A stretch of DNA of 64,000 nt from positions 236,850 through 300,849 of the forward strand of contig NZ_PJIQ01000001.1 in assembly GCF_002929745.1 (NCBI RefSeq), in the 5' to 3' direction. The translations under genes and the position numbers were made by a program. The DNA is from Arthrobacter sp. B1805 (lineage in GTDB: Bacteria; Actinomycetota; Actinomycetes; Actinomycetales; Micrococcaceae). Below the pieces are notes generated by a model. The model did not search any database. It had not been told where the DNA came from and saw only the letters and a list, made by a program, of their open reading frames with translations. Shown here piece by piece: positions 16,392-24,954 of the stretch (its first letter is position 1; every line of letters starts with the position of its first letter).

Positions 16392-16546
16392 GACCCTCTG
16401 CCGCTGATCACGTTGCCCGGGGCGTGCTCTCGGGACATGCCGAGGGCACGGGCGACGTGGGTGGCGGGTTGGCCTTGCTCGATGAGTCGGCGGGCGTTGA
16501 TAATCTGACTTGTACTGAAAACTGGGCGCCGACCACCAAGGCTCAT
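16392..16546 (-). pseudogene. Remnant of a serine resolvase/invertase (C-terminal HTH)
   Basis: The frame reads MSLGGRRPVFSTSQIINARR then LIEQGQPATHVARALGMSRE, the HTH tail of Hin/resolvase-type serine recombinases (pattern GRPxxxxxxQIxxARxLxxxGxSATQVARxLGVSR). The catalytic domain is absent and the HTH end has diverged (REHAPGN). It marks an old mobile-element or integron-like insertion. Confidence 0.65.
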
Positions 16547-16604
16547 GCCCGCGTCCCTGCGTTTGGTGGAAGCAGCGTGACGAGTTGCTCCGGCTGACGA
16601 CGCT

Positions 16605-16928
16605 TCAGGCCGGATCGATCGACAGTCCCTTGACGAGATCGCCTTCGATGTCGAACTTGAAGGCGAACGGCTGGGGGCTTCCCGGGAAGTCGCCGGAGGA
16701 CGACGCGACCATGCGGTTGCCGTCGAACGACGTCGGGGTGATGACGATCTTGGGGGCGATCAGGTGGCTGCCGATCCACGCGCGGATGCCGGCGTCGTCC
16801 GTGTAGGTCCTGCCGTCATCGGACACGACCGCGTCCGCAGCGAGCGTCGCCATCAGACCATCGACGTCGTGGGCGTTGTTCGCGGCGACGAAGTTCTCGA
16901 CGGCCCTGGAAAGCGTGATGTCGTTCAT
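16605..16928 (-). CDS. NTF2-like (SnoaL-type) small protein
   Basis: A 107-residue cone-fold protein of the nuclear transport factor 2-like superfamily: ENFVAANNAHDVDGLMATLAADAVVSDDGRTYTDDAGIRAWIGSHL and the C-terminal beta sheet ending FKFDIEGDLVKGLSIDPA. Such proteins bind or isomerise small hydrophobic molecules; no substrate can be assigned. It is divergent from the MarR gene at 17057 and shares with it a control region that holds a 27-bp inverted repeat, so the MarR protein probably represses it. Confidence 0.82.
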   Translation of the reverse strand: MNDITLSRAVENFVAANNAHDVDGLMATLAADAVVSDDGRTYTDDAGIRAWIGSHLIAPKIVITPTSFDGNRMVASSSGDFPGSPQPFAFKFDIEGDLVKGLSIDPA

Positions 16929-16982
16929 CTGTTTCTCTCTTCTGTGCTGGGTGGGCTGACCCCTAGCCCTTTTTGTGTCCTC

Positions 16983-17009
16983 TACGACAGTATCACCTGT
17001 ACTGTCGTA
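16983..17009. promoter_or_regulatory. Perfect inverted repeat between NTF2-like and MarR genes
   Basis: The 10-bp arms TACGACAGTA and TACTGTCGTA are exact complements around the spacer TCACCTG. A further half-site GGACAGTA follows at 17012-17019 and another at 17620-17627. The site lies 48 bases upstream of the MarR start and 55 bases from the NTF2-like start, a typical divergent MarR operator. Confidence 0.7.
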
Positions 17010-17056
17010 ATGGACAGTACTTTAGGAGTGAGTGACTGGATCGATAGGATCGCGTC

Positions 17057-17587
17057 GTGGAAGACAATGGAAAGACCGACGGCCCGAGGTCGCTGCGCGC
17101 CAGCGACTTCCCGTACAGGTCGCAGCTGCTCGCGAATCTCAGCGCCCTGATCCTCCTATGGGACTCTCCCGCCATCCAGGGAGACATTCTCGCCAAGACC
17201 GGTGAGAGCCTCGACCAGCAGTCCCATCAGACCCTTCGGCACCTGCTCGCGTGGGGGTCGATGCGGCCGACCGCTCTCTCCGAGGTATTGGCGACCGGAG
17301 CTTCGCACGTGAGCAAGATCGTGCGCCGGCTCGAAGGCGACGGACTCGTGGAGCGAACGGCCGACCCGACCGATCGTCGAGCGACCCTCATCAGCCTTAC
17401 CGAGGCCGGACAGGAGGCGGCGCGCGGCGTCTACGCCCTCGGTGATCGAATGATCGCCGAGGTGCTTGAGGGCTGGTCGGACGCCGACATCAGTCAATAC
17501 ACCGACCTCACCGAGAGATTCGTGAAGGACGCGATTGCCTCAGCCGACCGCATGCTCGAACGCGGCCTCCTCCCGCCGAAATCCTGA
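17057..17587 (+). CDS. MarR-family regulator, divergent from NTF2-like gene
   Basis: A 176-residue regulator with winged helix-turn-helix: [63 protein letters not shown] (about 58-122). DPTDRR is the MarR wing signature. The start is GTG at 17057. A perfect inverted repeat 48 bases upstream is its likely operator. Immediately downstream is a truncated short-chain dehydrogenase tail, so an original target enzyme gene may have been lost. Confidence 0.87.
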   Translation: MEDNGKTDGPRSLRASDFPYRSQLLANLSALILLWDSPAIQGDILAKTGESLDQQSHQTLRHLLAWGSMRPTALSEVLATGASHVSKIVRRLEGDGLVERTADPTDRRATLISLTEAGQEAARGVYALGDRMIAEVLEGWSDADISQYTDLTERFVKDAIASADRMLERGLLPPKS

Positions 17588-17634
17588 CACCACGACTACG
17601 CACCATCATTTTGTCATTCAGGACAGTAGGCGTC

Positions 17635-17781
17635 ATGGACGGTCTGGGCGGCGTTCCGCTAGGCCGCTTCGCCCGAACCGACGAGATGGCCCACCTGGTC
17701 GGGTTTCTCGTCTCCGACCGCGCCTCCGCCATCCTCGGCGCAGAGTACGTCATCGACGGCGGCTCCGTTCCCACCATCTGA
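17635..17781 (+). pseudogene. C-terminal fragment of a short-chain dehydrogenase
   Basis: The 48-residue frame contains [19 protein letters not shown] then [20 protein letters not shown], the conserved SDR C-terminus (GRPEEVAxLVxFLxSDxASxxTGxxxxVDGG). The cofactor-binding and catalytic parts are missing, so this is a truncated gene. It starts 48 bases after the MarR stop. Confidence 0.72.
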
Positions 17782-17884
17782 CCTCAGCTTTACGCAACCC
17801 CGGCTCCCGCACTCAGCGGCGAGCTAGGGCCGGGGGTGTTGCGGCGCTCGGAAAAGTCCCACATAGGCGCACCAACTAACCAGT

Positions 17885-17995
17885 GATGCATCCGCCGCAT
17901 CCGCAGTCAGCCGGGCCGTGATCGAGCCGGCCGAAGGCACTCCTATGGGCCGCGCCGGCCTCAACGCTATGCGAGCCTTCAACCAGCGGAGCTAG
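17885..17995 (+). pseudogene. ANTAR-domain fragment
   Basis: The frame reads DASAASAVSRAVIEPAEGTP then MGRAGLNAMRAFNQRS and stop. It matches AASALTRAVIEQAKGILMGRAGLDATEAFERIS of the intact PAS-ANTAR protein encoded just downstream on the other strand. Key residues QAKG have become PAEG and the domain is cut off. Confidence 0.65.
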
Positions 17996-18105
17996 TCGCG
18001 CAACCGTGTGCCACTACCTTAGTACGGGCATCGACAACACAGAGCTGACGTCAATCGGGCGTCGACGCGCCGGCAGTCTGGGGTTCTGCGTGAAGTTTCT
18101 AGAGG

Positions 18106-18762
18106 TTAGAGCGCTTGGAAGAGCTCGATCATCGCGTCGGGTGAGGACTGGTGGGAACGCTGGCGTGTCAGGTGTAGTGCCCGGTCGATGATCTCCTGGG
18201 ATATGACGACGACTTTGCGGTTCGTACGCTGGCTGTAGGAGCTGATCCGCTCGAACGCTTCGGTGGCATCAAGACCGGCGCGGCCCATAAGGATGCCTTT
18301 GGCCTGCTCGATCACGGCACGGGTCAGCGCGGACGCGGCAACCGCCTCGTTGGCGATCTTGTGCGTGTCCGCGTGAATGGAGTGGGTGAGATCCACCACG
18401 AGAGCCCATATCCCAACGGGCTCTTCCTCGTTGTTGAGGATGAGGTCCGCGGAGATCAGGAGCTTGCGAGTGCCCCCCTTCAGATCGAGGAGGGTTGCGT
18501 AGATTGATGATGGTCCACCGGTGGTGGTGACCTTGGTCCAGAACGCACGGACGGCGTCCCTGTCTGTCGGGTGGACGTGGGACATGCCCAGCTCGAGACT
18601 CGGGACAACGTCACCGCGTTCGTACCCGTGGATCCGGTACAGCTCATCCGACCAGGTATAGGTGTCGTCAGCGAAGTAGTGCTCTACGGTGCCGGTCGGA
18701 CAGTCAATGAAGTAATCGACACCGGACCCGGATGAGGGTGAGGGCTCGATGGTGGAGGGCAT
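18106..18762 (-). CDS. PAS and ANTAR domain regulator
   Basis: A 218-residue protein with a PAS fold (about 29-125: DDTYTWSDELYRIHGYERGDVVPSLELGMSHVHPTDRDAV and a C-terminal WALVVDLTHS strand) and an ANTAR domain (about 144-200: LTRAVIEQAKGILMGRAGLDATEAFERISSYSQRTNRKVVVISQEII). It is expected to bind structured RNA and modulate transcription termination in response to the PAS input. A short decayed ANTAR copy lies directly beyond its 3' end in opposite orientation. Confidence 0.9.
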   Translation of the reverse strand: MPSTIEPSPSSGSGVDYFIDCPTGTVEHYFADDTYTWSDELYRIHGYERGDVVPSLELGMSHVHPTDRDAVRAFWTKVTTTGGPSSIYATLLDLKGGTRKLLISADLILNNEEEPVGIWALVVDLTHSIHADTHKIANEAVAASALTRAVIEQAKGILMGRAGLDATEAFERISSYSQRTNRKVVVISQEIIDRALHLTRQRSHQSSPDAMIELFQAL

Positions 18763-19130
18763 GCGTAAGCCATTCGACGACGGTGGAACGAGCTAGCGTC
18801 TTAACCCGAACCTAAAACAGCACACTAACAAGGATCACCAAATGCGCCGGTCCTCAGCATGGATCACAAGGAAGCCCAGTTGGTGAATTTTCCTGCCCAG
18901 CTGCGCGGCAACCACTTGCATCGCAGGCATCACACCCTGATAAGGGTGAAGAGTGAAGGTAGGTGTCAGAGGCAATGCCGCTATCCATGGCGTACGCGGC
19001 GGGACGATGTGTCAGGAATCCCGCCGCGTGCAACGTTGCTTGTCATGCCTGAACAACAGGTCCCCCGATGACAGACGAGGGAATGACGCTGTGTCCTTCC
19101 CTCGTCACCCGGCTGTTGGTTCTTAGATGG
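18763..19130. other. Intergenic region between ANTAR gene and dehydrogenase relic
   Basis: No convincing gene. It includes the promoter side of the PAS-ANTAR gene and a hairpin at 19074-19106. I see no other motif or recognisable relic. Confidence 0.5.
19074..19106 (-). terminator. Hairpin beyond the alcohol dehydrogenase relic
   Basis: The arms GACGAGGGAA and TTCCCTCGTC are perfect complements around a 13-base loop, 25 bases beyond the relic's stop codon, as expected of the original gene's terminator. Confidence 0.55.
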
Positions 19131-19265
19131 TTACGGGCGGATCAGGACTTTGAGGGCTTCGCGAGAGTCCATGAGGCGGTAGGCTTCGGCGATGTCGTCG
19201 AGCGGGAGTTCCTTATCGAAGACGCGGCCGGAACGGCTAAAGCAACCCAAGGTGCTTGCGTGATC
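19131..19265 (-). pseudogene. C-terminal remnant of a zinc alcohol dehydrogenase
   Basis: The frame ends RVFDKELPLDDIAEAYRLMD then SREALKVLIRP and stop, the standard C-terminus of AdhP-type zinc dehydrogenases. The upstream residues (MSDHASTLGCFSRSG) do not belong to the family, so only about 30 codons remain. The breakpoint faces the broken MscS gene that starts at 19281. Confidence 0.68.
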
Positions 19266-19280
19266 TGACATGGTGGAGGG

Positions 19281-20389
19281 ATGGATTCCCTGCTCGATGC
19301 CCTCCAACCACTCGCCACTGTCGTCGGCGCCGTCGTCGTCGCCCTCGTCGTCGCCTGGTCCACCGGCTCCTGCGGGCCGCGCCGGACGTGCAGGCCGTGA
19401 CCAGGAGGACCAACAATCCGGCGCGGCTGGTCCTGTCCGTGCTCGGCGCGAGGATCGCGCTGGGGTAGACGGCGTCGGACCAACCGAGGTCGGGAGCAGT
19501 CGACTACGCGCTCGTCCTGCTCCTGATCGCCGCGTTCGCATGGTGGTTCCTCGTCGTCGTGCTCCTGATCGTCGAGACCGTCGTGCTTGCTCGCTACACG
19601 GCGCTCGCGAAGGACACGCGCCGCCTGAAGCGGCTCGAGACGGCGGTGGTGCTCGCGCGGCGCATCAGCGTGGCGCTCATCAGCACGCTCGCCGTCGCGA
19701 GCGTGCTCGTGACCATCGACGAGGTGCGCGCTCTCGGCGCCGGGATCCTCGCGTCCGCCGGCCTCATCCCGATCGTGGCAGGGCTGGCGGTCCAGAACTC
19801 CCTGAGCAACGTCTTCGCAGGAGTCCAGCTCGCCTTCACGGGGGCTATCCGCGTGGACGACGTCGTGGTGGTCGAGGAGGACATGGGGACGATCGAGGAG
19901 ATCACCCTGACCTACGTCGTGGTGCGCGTCTGGGACGAGCGCCGCATCATCCTGCCGTCCACCTACTTCACCAGCACGCCCTTCGAGAACTGGACCCGCC
20001 GCCGGTCCGAGCTCCTGGGGACGGTGGAACTCGATCTGGACTGGCATGCCCCTGTGTCGGCCCTCCGGAAGTACCTCGACGACGTCCTGCGTACCTCAGA
20101 CCTGTGGGACGGGCGCACGGGCGCGCTGCAGGTGACGGATGCCGTGGACGGCGTAGTGAGTGCCAGGACACTCGTCAGCGCGGAGGACAGCAGCTCTCTC
20201 TGGGACCTGCGGTGCGAGACCCGCGAGTCGATGGTGGGCTTCCTGCAGGAGCGATACCCCGACGCACTCCCACGGCAGCGCTGGGAGTCCGTGGGCCCGG
20301 CCCTGCCGCTCGGCGCGTGGGACGGGCCACTGGACTACGACCGGACGACGATCGGACGCGCCGGAGGCCGGGGAGCCAGTAAGCTGTGA
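19281..20389 (+). pseudogene. MscS-family mechanosensitive channel gene, frameshifted and with an amber stop
   Basis: The 3' part encodes an intact MscS core (from about 19559): GAGILASAGLIPIVAGLAVQNSLSNVFAGVQLAFTGAIRVDDVVVV then DERRIILPSTYFTSTPFENWTRR, the TM3-beta domain signature. Upstream, MDSLLDALQPLATVVGAVVV begins at ATG 19281. The frame must shift near 19345 to continue as LLRAAPDVQAVTRRTNNPAR, and it then meets an in-frame TAG at 19466 before a membrane helix (YALVLLLIAAFAWWFLVVVLL). Either the gene is dead, or a shortened product starts at the GTG at 19559 and keeps one N-terminal helix. Two independent lesions favour a pseudogene. Confidence 0.7.
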
Positions 20390-20472
20390 GCCACGGTGGC
20401 CTCTCCAGGCTGCGCTCCGCCGGTCCTGGTCCGACCGCGGCAGGACATTGATACTTTCGAACAGGTAGTGGC

Positions 20473-22542
20473 ATGGGCAAGGGGCGGATGCAGGCGGTCA
20501 CGGGCAGGCTGGCAACCCTGTCGCCGGTGACCCTGCACCTCCTGTTCGCCCTCCTCCTGGCACTTGCCGCGGTCTTTGGTCGGAACACCAACCTCGAATC
20601 GAGCGGCCTCGCACTCGTCTGGCCTGCCGCCGGCATCAACTTCCTGTGGGGGCTGTGGGCGTCACGGACGAGGAGGGACTTCGCGATCGCGCTGGGGTGC
20701 ACGGTTCCCATCCTGGCGGTGGTCAACCTCGTAACCGGTCTCAGTGCCGTCCTCGCACTGTCGGTGGCGTTCGGGAGCCTCGCCCAGACCGCCCTGTCCG
20801 TCTACTTCTTTCGGCGATTCGTCCCAACGCTCAGCGTACGGACCGTGGGGGAGTACCTGCGCCTCGGCGGCGTCGCGATCGGTGCCTGCTCGGTCGGCGC
20901 GCTGTTCATCGTGGCCGGTAGCGCCCTCGACGGGGCGGCCGAGCCGTTCACGGCGTTCATCCCCTGGCTCGTGCGTCACGCCGTCTCCCTGACGGCGCTC
21001 GGATCACTCGGCATCGTCATTGCGGCGAGCATCGCTGCACGCGCAAGGAATGAAGTGTCCCCGCCCCTACCGTCGGCACGCCGGGCGGAGTACGCCCTCC
21101 TCGTCGTCCTGTCGGTGGTGCTGTATGTCGCAACCTTCGGCACGAGTATGGCACTGCCGGTCGCCTACGCGACCATTCCGGCCCACATGTGGGCCGGTCT
21201 CAGGCTCCGCTCCGCCTGGGCGATGGTGCACGGTGTCCTCAGCGGCGCATTCCTGGTCTTCTTCACCCTGGCCGGGTTGGGCCCGTTCCAGGACCTCAGG
21301 CCCGACATCGCCGCCTATGTGGCGCAGTCGTTCATGTTCATCGCTTTCTCCCTCTCGGCCGTCCTGGCGCTCAGCATGGACGAGCGGCGCCGGCTCATCG
21401 CCCGGCTGTACCGGGCGACCGACGAGGCGAAGGCCGCTGCGGATCTCCGCGACCTCGTCATCGGTCGGATGAACGACGGCGTCCTGGTGACCGGGCCCGA
21501 TAGCCGACTGATCTTCCAGAACGCGACGAGCGCGCGGTGGCTCGGTCCCGGCAGCGCGCAGCCCGGTGAGATATGGACCCGCGACTACCAGGTCACGGCG
21601 CCGAACGGTGAACCGCTGACGGACGACGACAACCCGCTGACGCTGGCGCTGCAGGGCGTGGTCACGGAACGGCTGGACCTTGACCTGATGCACCGCTCGG
21701 GGGAGGTCAAGTACCTGTCCGTCGACGCGATGCCGCTCCCGAATGGTCAGGGCGCCCTGGTGGTGATGCGCAATGTCACCGACGAGCGGGTCCATCAGCG
21801 CGATCTCGGTCGCTTCGCCTCCGTCGTGGCGCACGATTTGCTGACGCCGTTGACGGTCTTCGATGGCTGGCTCGAGATGCTCGAGGACCCGCACCTGCCA
21901 CCCGCCGAGCGGCAGGCCAGCATCGAGCGTCTCCAGCAGGCGAGCCTGCGGATGAGGAAGCTCATCCGCAACCTGCTCGCCTACAGTCTCGCCAAGGAGG
22001 AGAAGCTCAGCGCTTCGAGGATAGATGTCGCGGAGGTGGTCGAGGGGATCATCGACCTGCGCACCGCCCTGCCCGGAACACAACTGCCTGCGGTGATGTT
22101 CGACGTGTCCGCGCCCCACCCCGTCTATGCCGACGAGCGGCTCTTCCTGCAGCTCATGGAGAACCTGATCGGGAACGCCATGAAGTACGGGCGCACGGAC
22201 GGCACGGGCGAGGTGCGGGTGTCGACCTCCACGGACGCGTCGTCGGGCAGGACCCTCGTGCATGTGCAGGACAACGGTATCGGTGTCCCCGAGGGCGACC
22301 TCGAGAGGGTCTTCGAGGAGTTCCACCGATCGGAGAACGGCCTTGGACAGGCGACAGGCACAGGCCTCGGACTGGCGATCTGCCGTCGGATCGCCGAAAG
22401 CCATGGAGGAACCATCACGGTGCGCAACGTGGAGCAGGGCGGCGCCGAGTTCACCGTCAGCCTACCGGGTGCGCCCGGGCACCTGCCCGAAGGTATTCCC
22501 CTGGTCGACGCCGAGGACAGTCCCCAGGTTCCGGCACCCTGA
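20473..22542 (+). CDS. MASE1-PAS sensor histidine kinase
   Basis: A 689-residue membrane sensor kinase. Residues 15-305 form a MASE1-type sensor with eight or so helices. A PAS domain follows (about 325-435, IGRMNDGVLVTGPDSRLIFQN), then the HisKA dimerisation helix with phospho-acceptor His454 in VVAHDLLTPLTVF, and the ATPase domain with the N box ENLIGNAMKYG (563-573), DNGIGVP (600-606) and GTGLGLAI (629-636). No response regulator gene is adjacent; a lone receiver protein is encoded at 63483 but no link is shown. Signal unknown. Confidence 0.9.
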   Translation: MGKGRMQAVTGRLATLSPVTLHLLFALLLALAAVFGRNTNLESSGLALVWPAAGINFLWGLWASRTRRDFAIALGCTVPILAVVNLVTGLSAVLALSVAFGSLAQTALSVYFFRRFVPTLSVRTVGEYLRLGGVAIGACSVGALFIVAGSALDGAAEPFTAFIPWLVRHAVSLTALGSLGIVIAASIAARARNEVSPPLPSARRAEYALLVVLSVVLYVATFGTSMALPVAYATIPAHMWAGLRLRSAWAMVHGVLSGAFLVFFTLAGLGPFQDLRPDIAAYVAQSFMFIAFSLSAVLALSMDERRRLIARLYRATDEAKAAADLRDLVIGRMNDGVLVTGPDSRLIFQNATSARWLGPGSAQPGEIWTRDYQVTAPNGEPLTDDDNPLTLALQGVVTERLDLDLMHRSGEVKYLSVDAMPLPNGQGALVVMRNVTDERVHQRDLGRFASVVAHDLLTPLTVFDGWLEMLEDPHLPPAERQASIERLQQASLRMRKLIRNLLAYSLAKEEKLSASRIDVAEVVEGIIDLRTALPGTQLPAVMFDVSAPHPVYADERLFLQLMENLIGNAMKYGRTDGTGEVRVSTSTDASSGRTLVHVQDNGIGVPEGDLERVFEEFHRSENGLGQATGTGLGLAICRRIAESHGGTITVRNVEQGGAEFTVSLPGAPGHLPEGIPLVDAEDSPQVPAP

Positions 22543-22556
22543 GCTCGCGACCCGGG

Positions 22557-23639
22557 CTAGCCCTCCGACCGGGGGTACATCTTCGGGGAGCCGCTGTGCC
22601 CTTCGCCGTGGCGCATCCCTGCCAGTACCTCCGCCACCGCCTCGCGGGACGAGTGGCGCGGTTCCCACCCGAGGTCCCTCCTGGCCCGGGAGGTGTCCAT
22701 GACAGGGCTCTGCGCTGCCAGGTCGATCCAGCCGGGATCGGTTCGCTGGATACCGAGCCCCCAGCTGGCCGCCACGATCCATCGCAACACGCGCACCGGG
22801 AAGCCGATCACGCGGCGGGCTCCCAGGAGGTCGGCGAGGCGTACCGGAGTGAGTTCGGGTTCGGCGGCGATGTTGAATGCTCCGGACGCGCGCCGCGCCA
22901 CGACGCGCCAGTAGGCTTCCGCGACGTCCTCGGCGTGGACTGCCTGGAAGATGAAATCCGAGGGAATGGGTAGCAGCGGCAGCGGCAGGCGGCCCAGCAG
23001 GACCTTCGGGATCAGCGGTCCCAGGAAATAGCGCCCCACCTCGCTGCCCGCCGCGTTCTGGAAGATCAGTCCGGGCCGGAGGCGTGCCACCGCGATCTCC
23101 GGGTACTCCTGCTCGAACGCATCCAGCAGCCGCTCCTGGTCGGCCTTCTGGCGGCTGTACTGGGAGGACCGGACGCCCTGGGTCGGCCAGGTCTCGTCCC
23201 TGCGGCTGCCCTTGTCCGCGGGCGAGTAGGCGGCGACGGAGGAAGCGCAGACGACTTGGCGAACGCCGGCGGTCCCTGCCGCATGGAGCAGGTTGGCCGT
23301 CCCCGTGACATTCGTACGGCGCATGGCCGGCTCGTCGTGGTTGGGTTGGATGGCCCACGCGAGGTGCACGACGGCGTCAGCCCCCTCGAGGGCGCGTGTC
23401 AGGGCGTCCCTGCCCTCGTCGGTGCCGATGTCGATGGCGTGCCAGTCAATGCCGTCGTACGGCTCCTGCGTTGTATCGGGGACGGTGCGGGCAATCGCGG
23501 TGATCGAGATACCGTCGGCGCCCTCCGACGTGTCGTAGCCGGTGCGCTGGATGGCCTCCCGGTCTCGGGCTGCTCGCTGGAGGCGGGTGAGGAGCGCGGT
23601 GCCGACGTTCCCGGTGGCTCCGATGACTGCGATGCGCAT
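22557..23639 (-). CDS. NAD-dependent epimerase/dehydratase family protein
   Basis: A 360-residue extended short-chain dehydrogenase. The Rossmann motif GATGNVG is at 8-14, the catalytic pair Tyr161 and Lys165 in YSRQK, and Ser133-Ser134 lie in CASSVAAYSP. Substrate-side features such as LRPGLIFQNAAGSEVGRYF and the C-terminal DLGWEPRHSS match sugar-nucleotide or complex-I-assembly-like epimerase relatives. The substrate is not assignable. It is divergent from the BrkB-family gene. Confidence 0.85.
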   Translation of the reverse strand: MRIAVIGATGNVGTALLTRLQRAARDREAIQRTGYDTSEGADGISITAIARTVPDTTQEPYDGIDWHAIDIGTDEGRDALTRALEGADAVVHLAWAIQPNHDEPAMRRTNVTGTANLLHAAGTAGVRQVVCASSVAAYSPADKGSRRDETWPTQGVRSSQYSRQKADQERLLDAFEQEYPEIAVARLRPGLIFQNAAGSEVGRYFLGPLIPKVLLGRLPLPLLPIPSDFIFQAVHAEDVAEAYWRVVARRASGAFNIAAEPELTPVRLADLLGARRVIGFPVRVLRWIVAASWGLGIQRTDPGWIDLAAQSPVMDTSRARRDLGWEPRHSSREAVAEVLAGMRHGEGHSGSPKMYPRSEG

Positions 23640-23667
23640 GACTAACTCCTGGTCTCGGGGTTCGCTG

Positions 23668-23682
23668 GCACACGGCGTGTGC
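23668..23682. promoter_or_regulatory. Short inverted repeat in divergent promoter region
   Basis: GCACAC and GTGTGC flank GGC between the epimerase and BrkB-family genes. It could be an operator for either gene; there is no other support. Confidence 0.3.
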
Positions 23683-23783
23683 TGATCGGAACTGGACTAC
23701 TAAGTAAGCTTATGGTGCAGTTGGAGGAGGCGTACAGCCGTCAGCACGCCCCACCGATTCCGGGGCCAGACCGGGAGGTATCC

Positions 23784-24875
23784 GTGAGCAGCAACAGCAA
23801 GGTGGGCAGTGGCCCCAGGAGTGAGGCGGCGAAGAGGGCCGACACGGCGCCGGATCCGGAAGATCCCCGCAAGCCGGACGATCCGAGTGATGTCAAGAAG
23901 CCGGCCTGGAAGTACGTGTTCAAGCGTTCCGTCAGCGAGTTCGGCAAGGACCAGTGCACCGACCTGGCCGCGGCGCTGACCTACTACGCGGTCCTCGCGA
24001 TTTTCCCCGGCATCCTCGCGCTGCTGTCCCTCCTGGGCCTGTTCGGCCAGGCGCAGAACACGACGAACCAGGTGATGGAGATCATCGGTCAATTCGCCCC
24101 GCCGGACGCAGTCGAGACGATCAAGCCCACCATCGAGAACCTCGCCTCGAACCAGGCGGCCGGATTCACCTTCGTCATCGGCCTCCTCGGCGCCATCTGG
24201 TCGGCGTCGGGCTACGTCAACGCCTTTTCTCGGGCGATGAACCGCGTCTACGAGGTGGAAGAGGGCCGTTCGTTCTTCAAGCTGCGCCCCCAGATGCTCC
24301 TCATCACCGTCATCGTGCTCGTGCTGATCGTGATCATGGGCCTCATGCTCGTCCTGTCCGGTCCCGTTGCCGAGGCGGTCGGTAACACGATCGGCCTGGG
24401 CGGAACGGCCCTGATCATCTGGAACATCGCGAAGTGGCCCGTCGTCGTGTTCTTCGCCGTGCTCATGATCGCGGTGCTGTACTACGGCTCCCCCAACGTC
24501 AAGCAGCCGAAGTTCCGCTGGATGAGTCTGGGCGGATTCATCGCACTGATCGTCCTCGCCGTCACCACCGCCGGGTTCTCGCTCTATGTCGCCAACTTCG
24601 GTAACTACAACAAGACCTACGGTGCCATCGCAGGCGTGATCGTCCTGCTCCTGTGGATCTGGCTCGCGAACCTGTCACTCCTCTTCGGCGTCGAGTTCGA
24701 CGCCGAGATGGAACGTGGACGGCAGCTGCAGGGTGGCATCAAAGCGGAGGAGACGATCCAGCTGCCGCCGCGGGATACCAAGGCCGCCGAGAAGAAGCAC
24801 GACAAGCAGCTCAAGCTCGTGAACGAGGGCCGCGAACTGCGGGAGAAATACGGGCGGGAGTCCGCGCGGCGGTAG
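23784..24875 (+). CDS. YihY/BrkB family inner-membrane protein
   Basis: A 363-residue protein with a charged, Pro-rich cytosolic N-terminus and six membrane helices. Family motifs are DQCTDLAAALTYYAVLAIFPGILAL, GAIWSASGYVNAFSRAMNRVYEVEEGRSF, and LLWIWLANLSLLFGVEFDAEMERGRQLQGG. The GTG at 23784 is chosen because GGAGGT lies four bases upstream; the longer frame from 23679 has no such site. The tail is rich in Lys and Glu. The family is widespread and of unresolved transport role; it is not the RNase BN it was once named after. Confidence 0.88.
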   Translation: MSSNSKVGSGPRSEAAKRADTAPDPEDPRKPDDPSDVKKPAWKYVFKRSVSEFGKDQCTDLAAALTYYAVLAIFPGILALLSLLGLFGQAQNTTNQVMEIIGQFAPPDAVETIKPTIENLASNQAAGFTFVIGLLGAIWSASGYVNAFSRAMNRVYEVEEGRSFFKLRPQMLLITVIVLVLIVIMGLMLVLSGPVAEAVGNTIGLGGTALIIWNIAKWPVVVFFAVLMIAVLYYGSPNVKQPKFRWMSLGGFIALIVLAVTTAGFSLYVANFGNYNKTYGAIAGVIVLLLWIWLANLSLLFGVEFDAEMERGRQLQGGIKAEETIQLPPRDTKAAEKKHDKQLKLVNEGRELREKYGRESARR

Positions 24876-24894
24876 CACCACCGCGCCTGCACCT

Positions 24895-24926
24895 GGAGGC
24901 CCGGCCATGTCAATGGCCGGGCCTCC
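24895..24926 (+). terminator. Perfect 14-bp hairpin terminator after BrkB-family gene
   Basis: GGAGGCCCGGCCAT pairs exactly with ATGGCCGGGCCTCC around the loop GTCA, 20 bases after the stop. No T run follows, as is common for high-GC actinobacterial terminators. Confidence 0.75.
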
Positions 24927-24954
24927 GGTATGCCGACGGTCCTACACTTGCACC

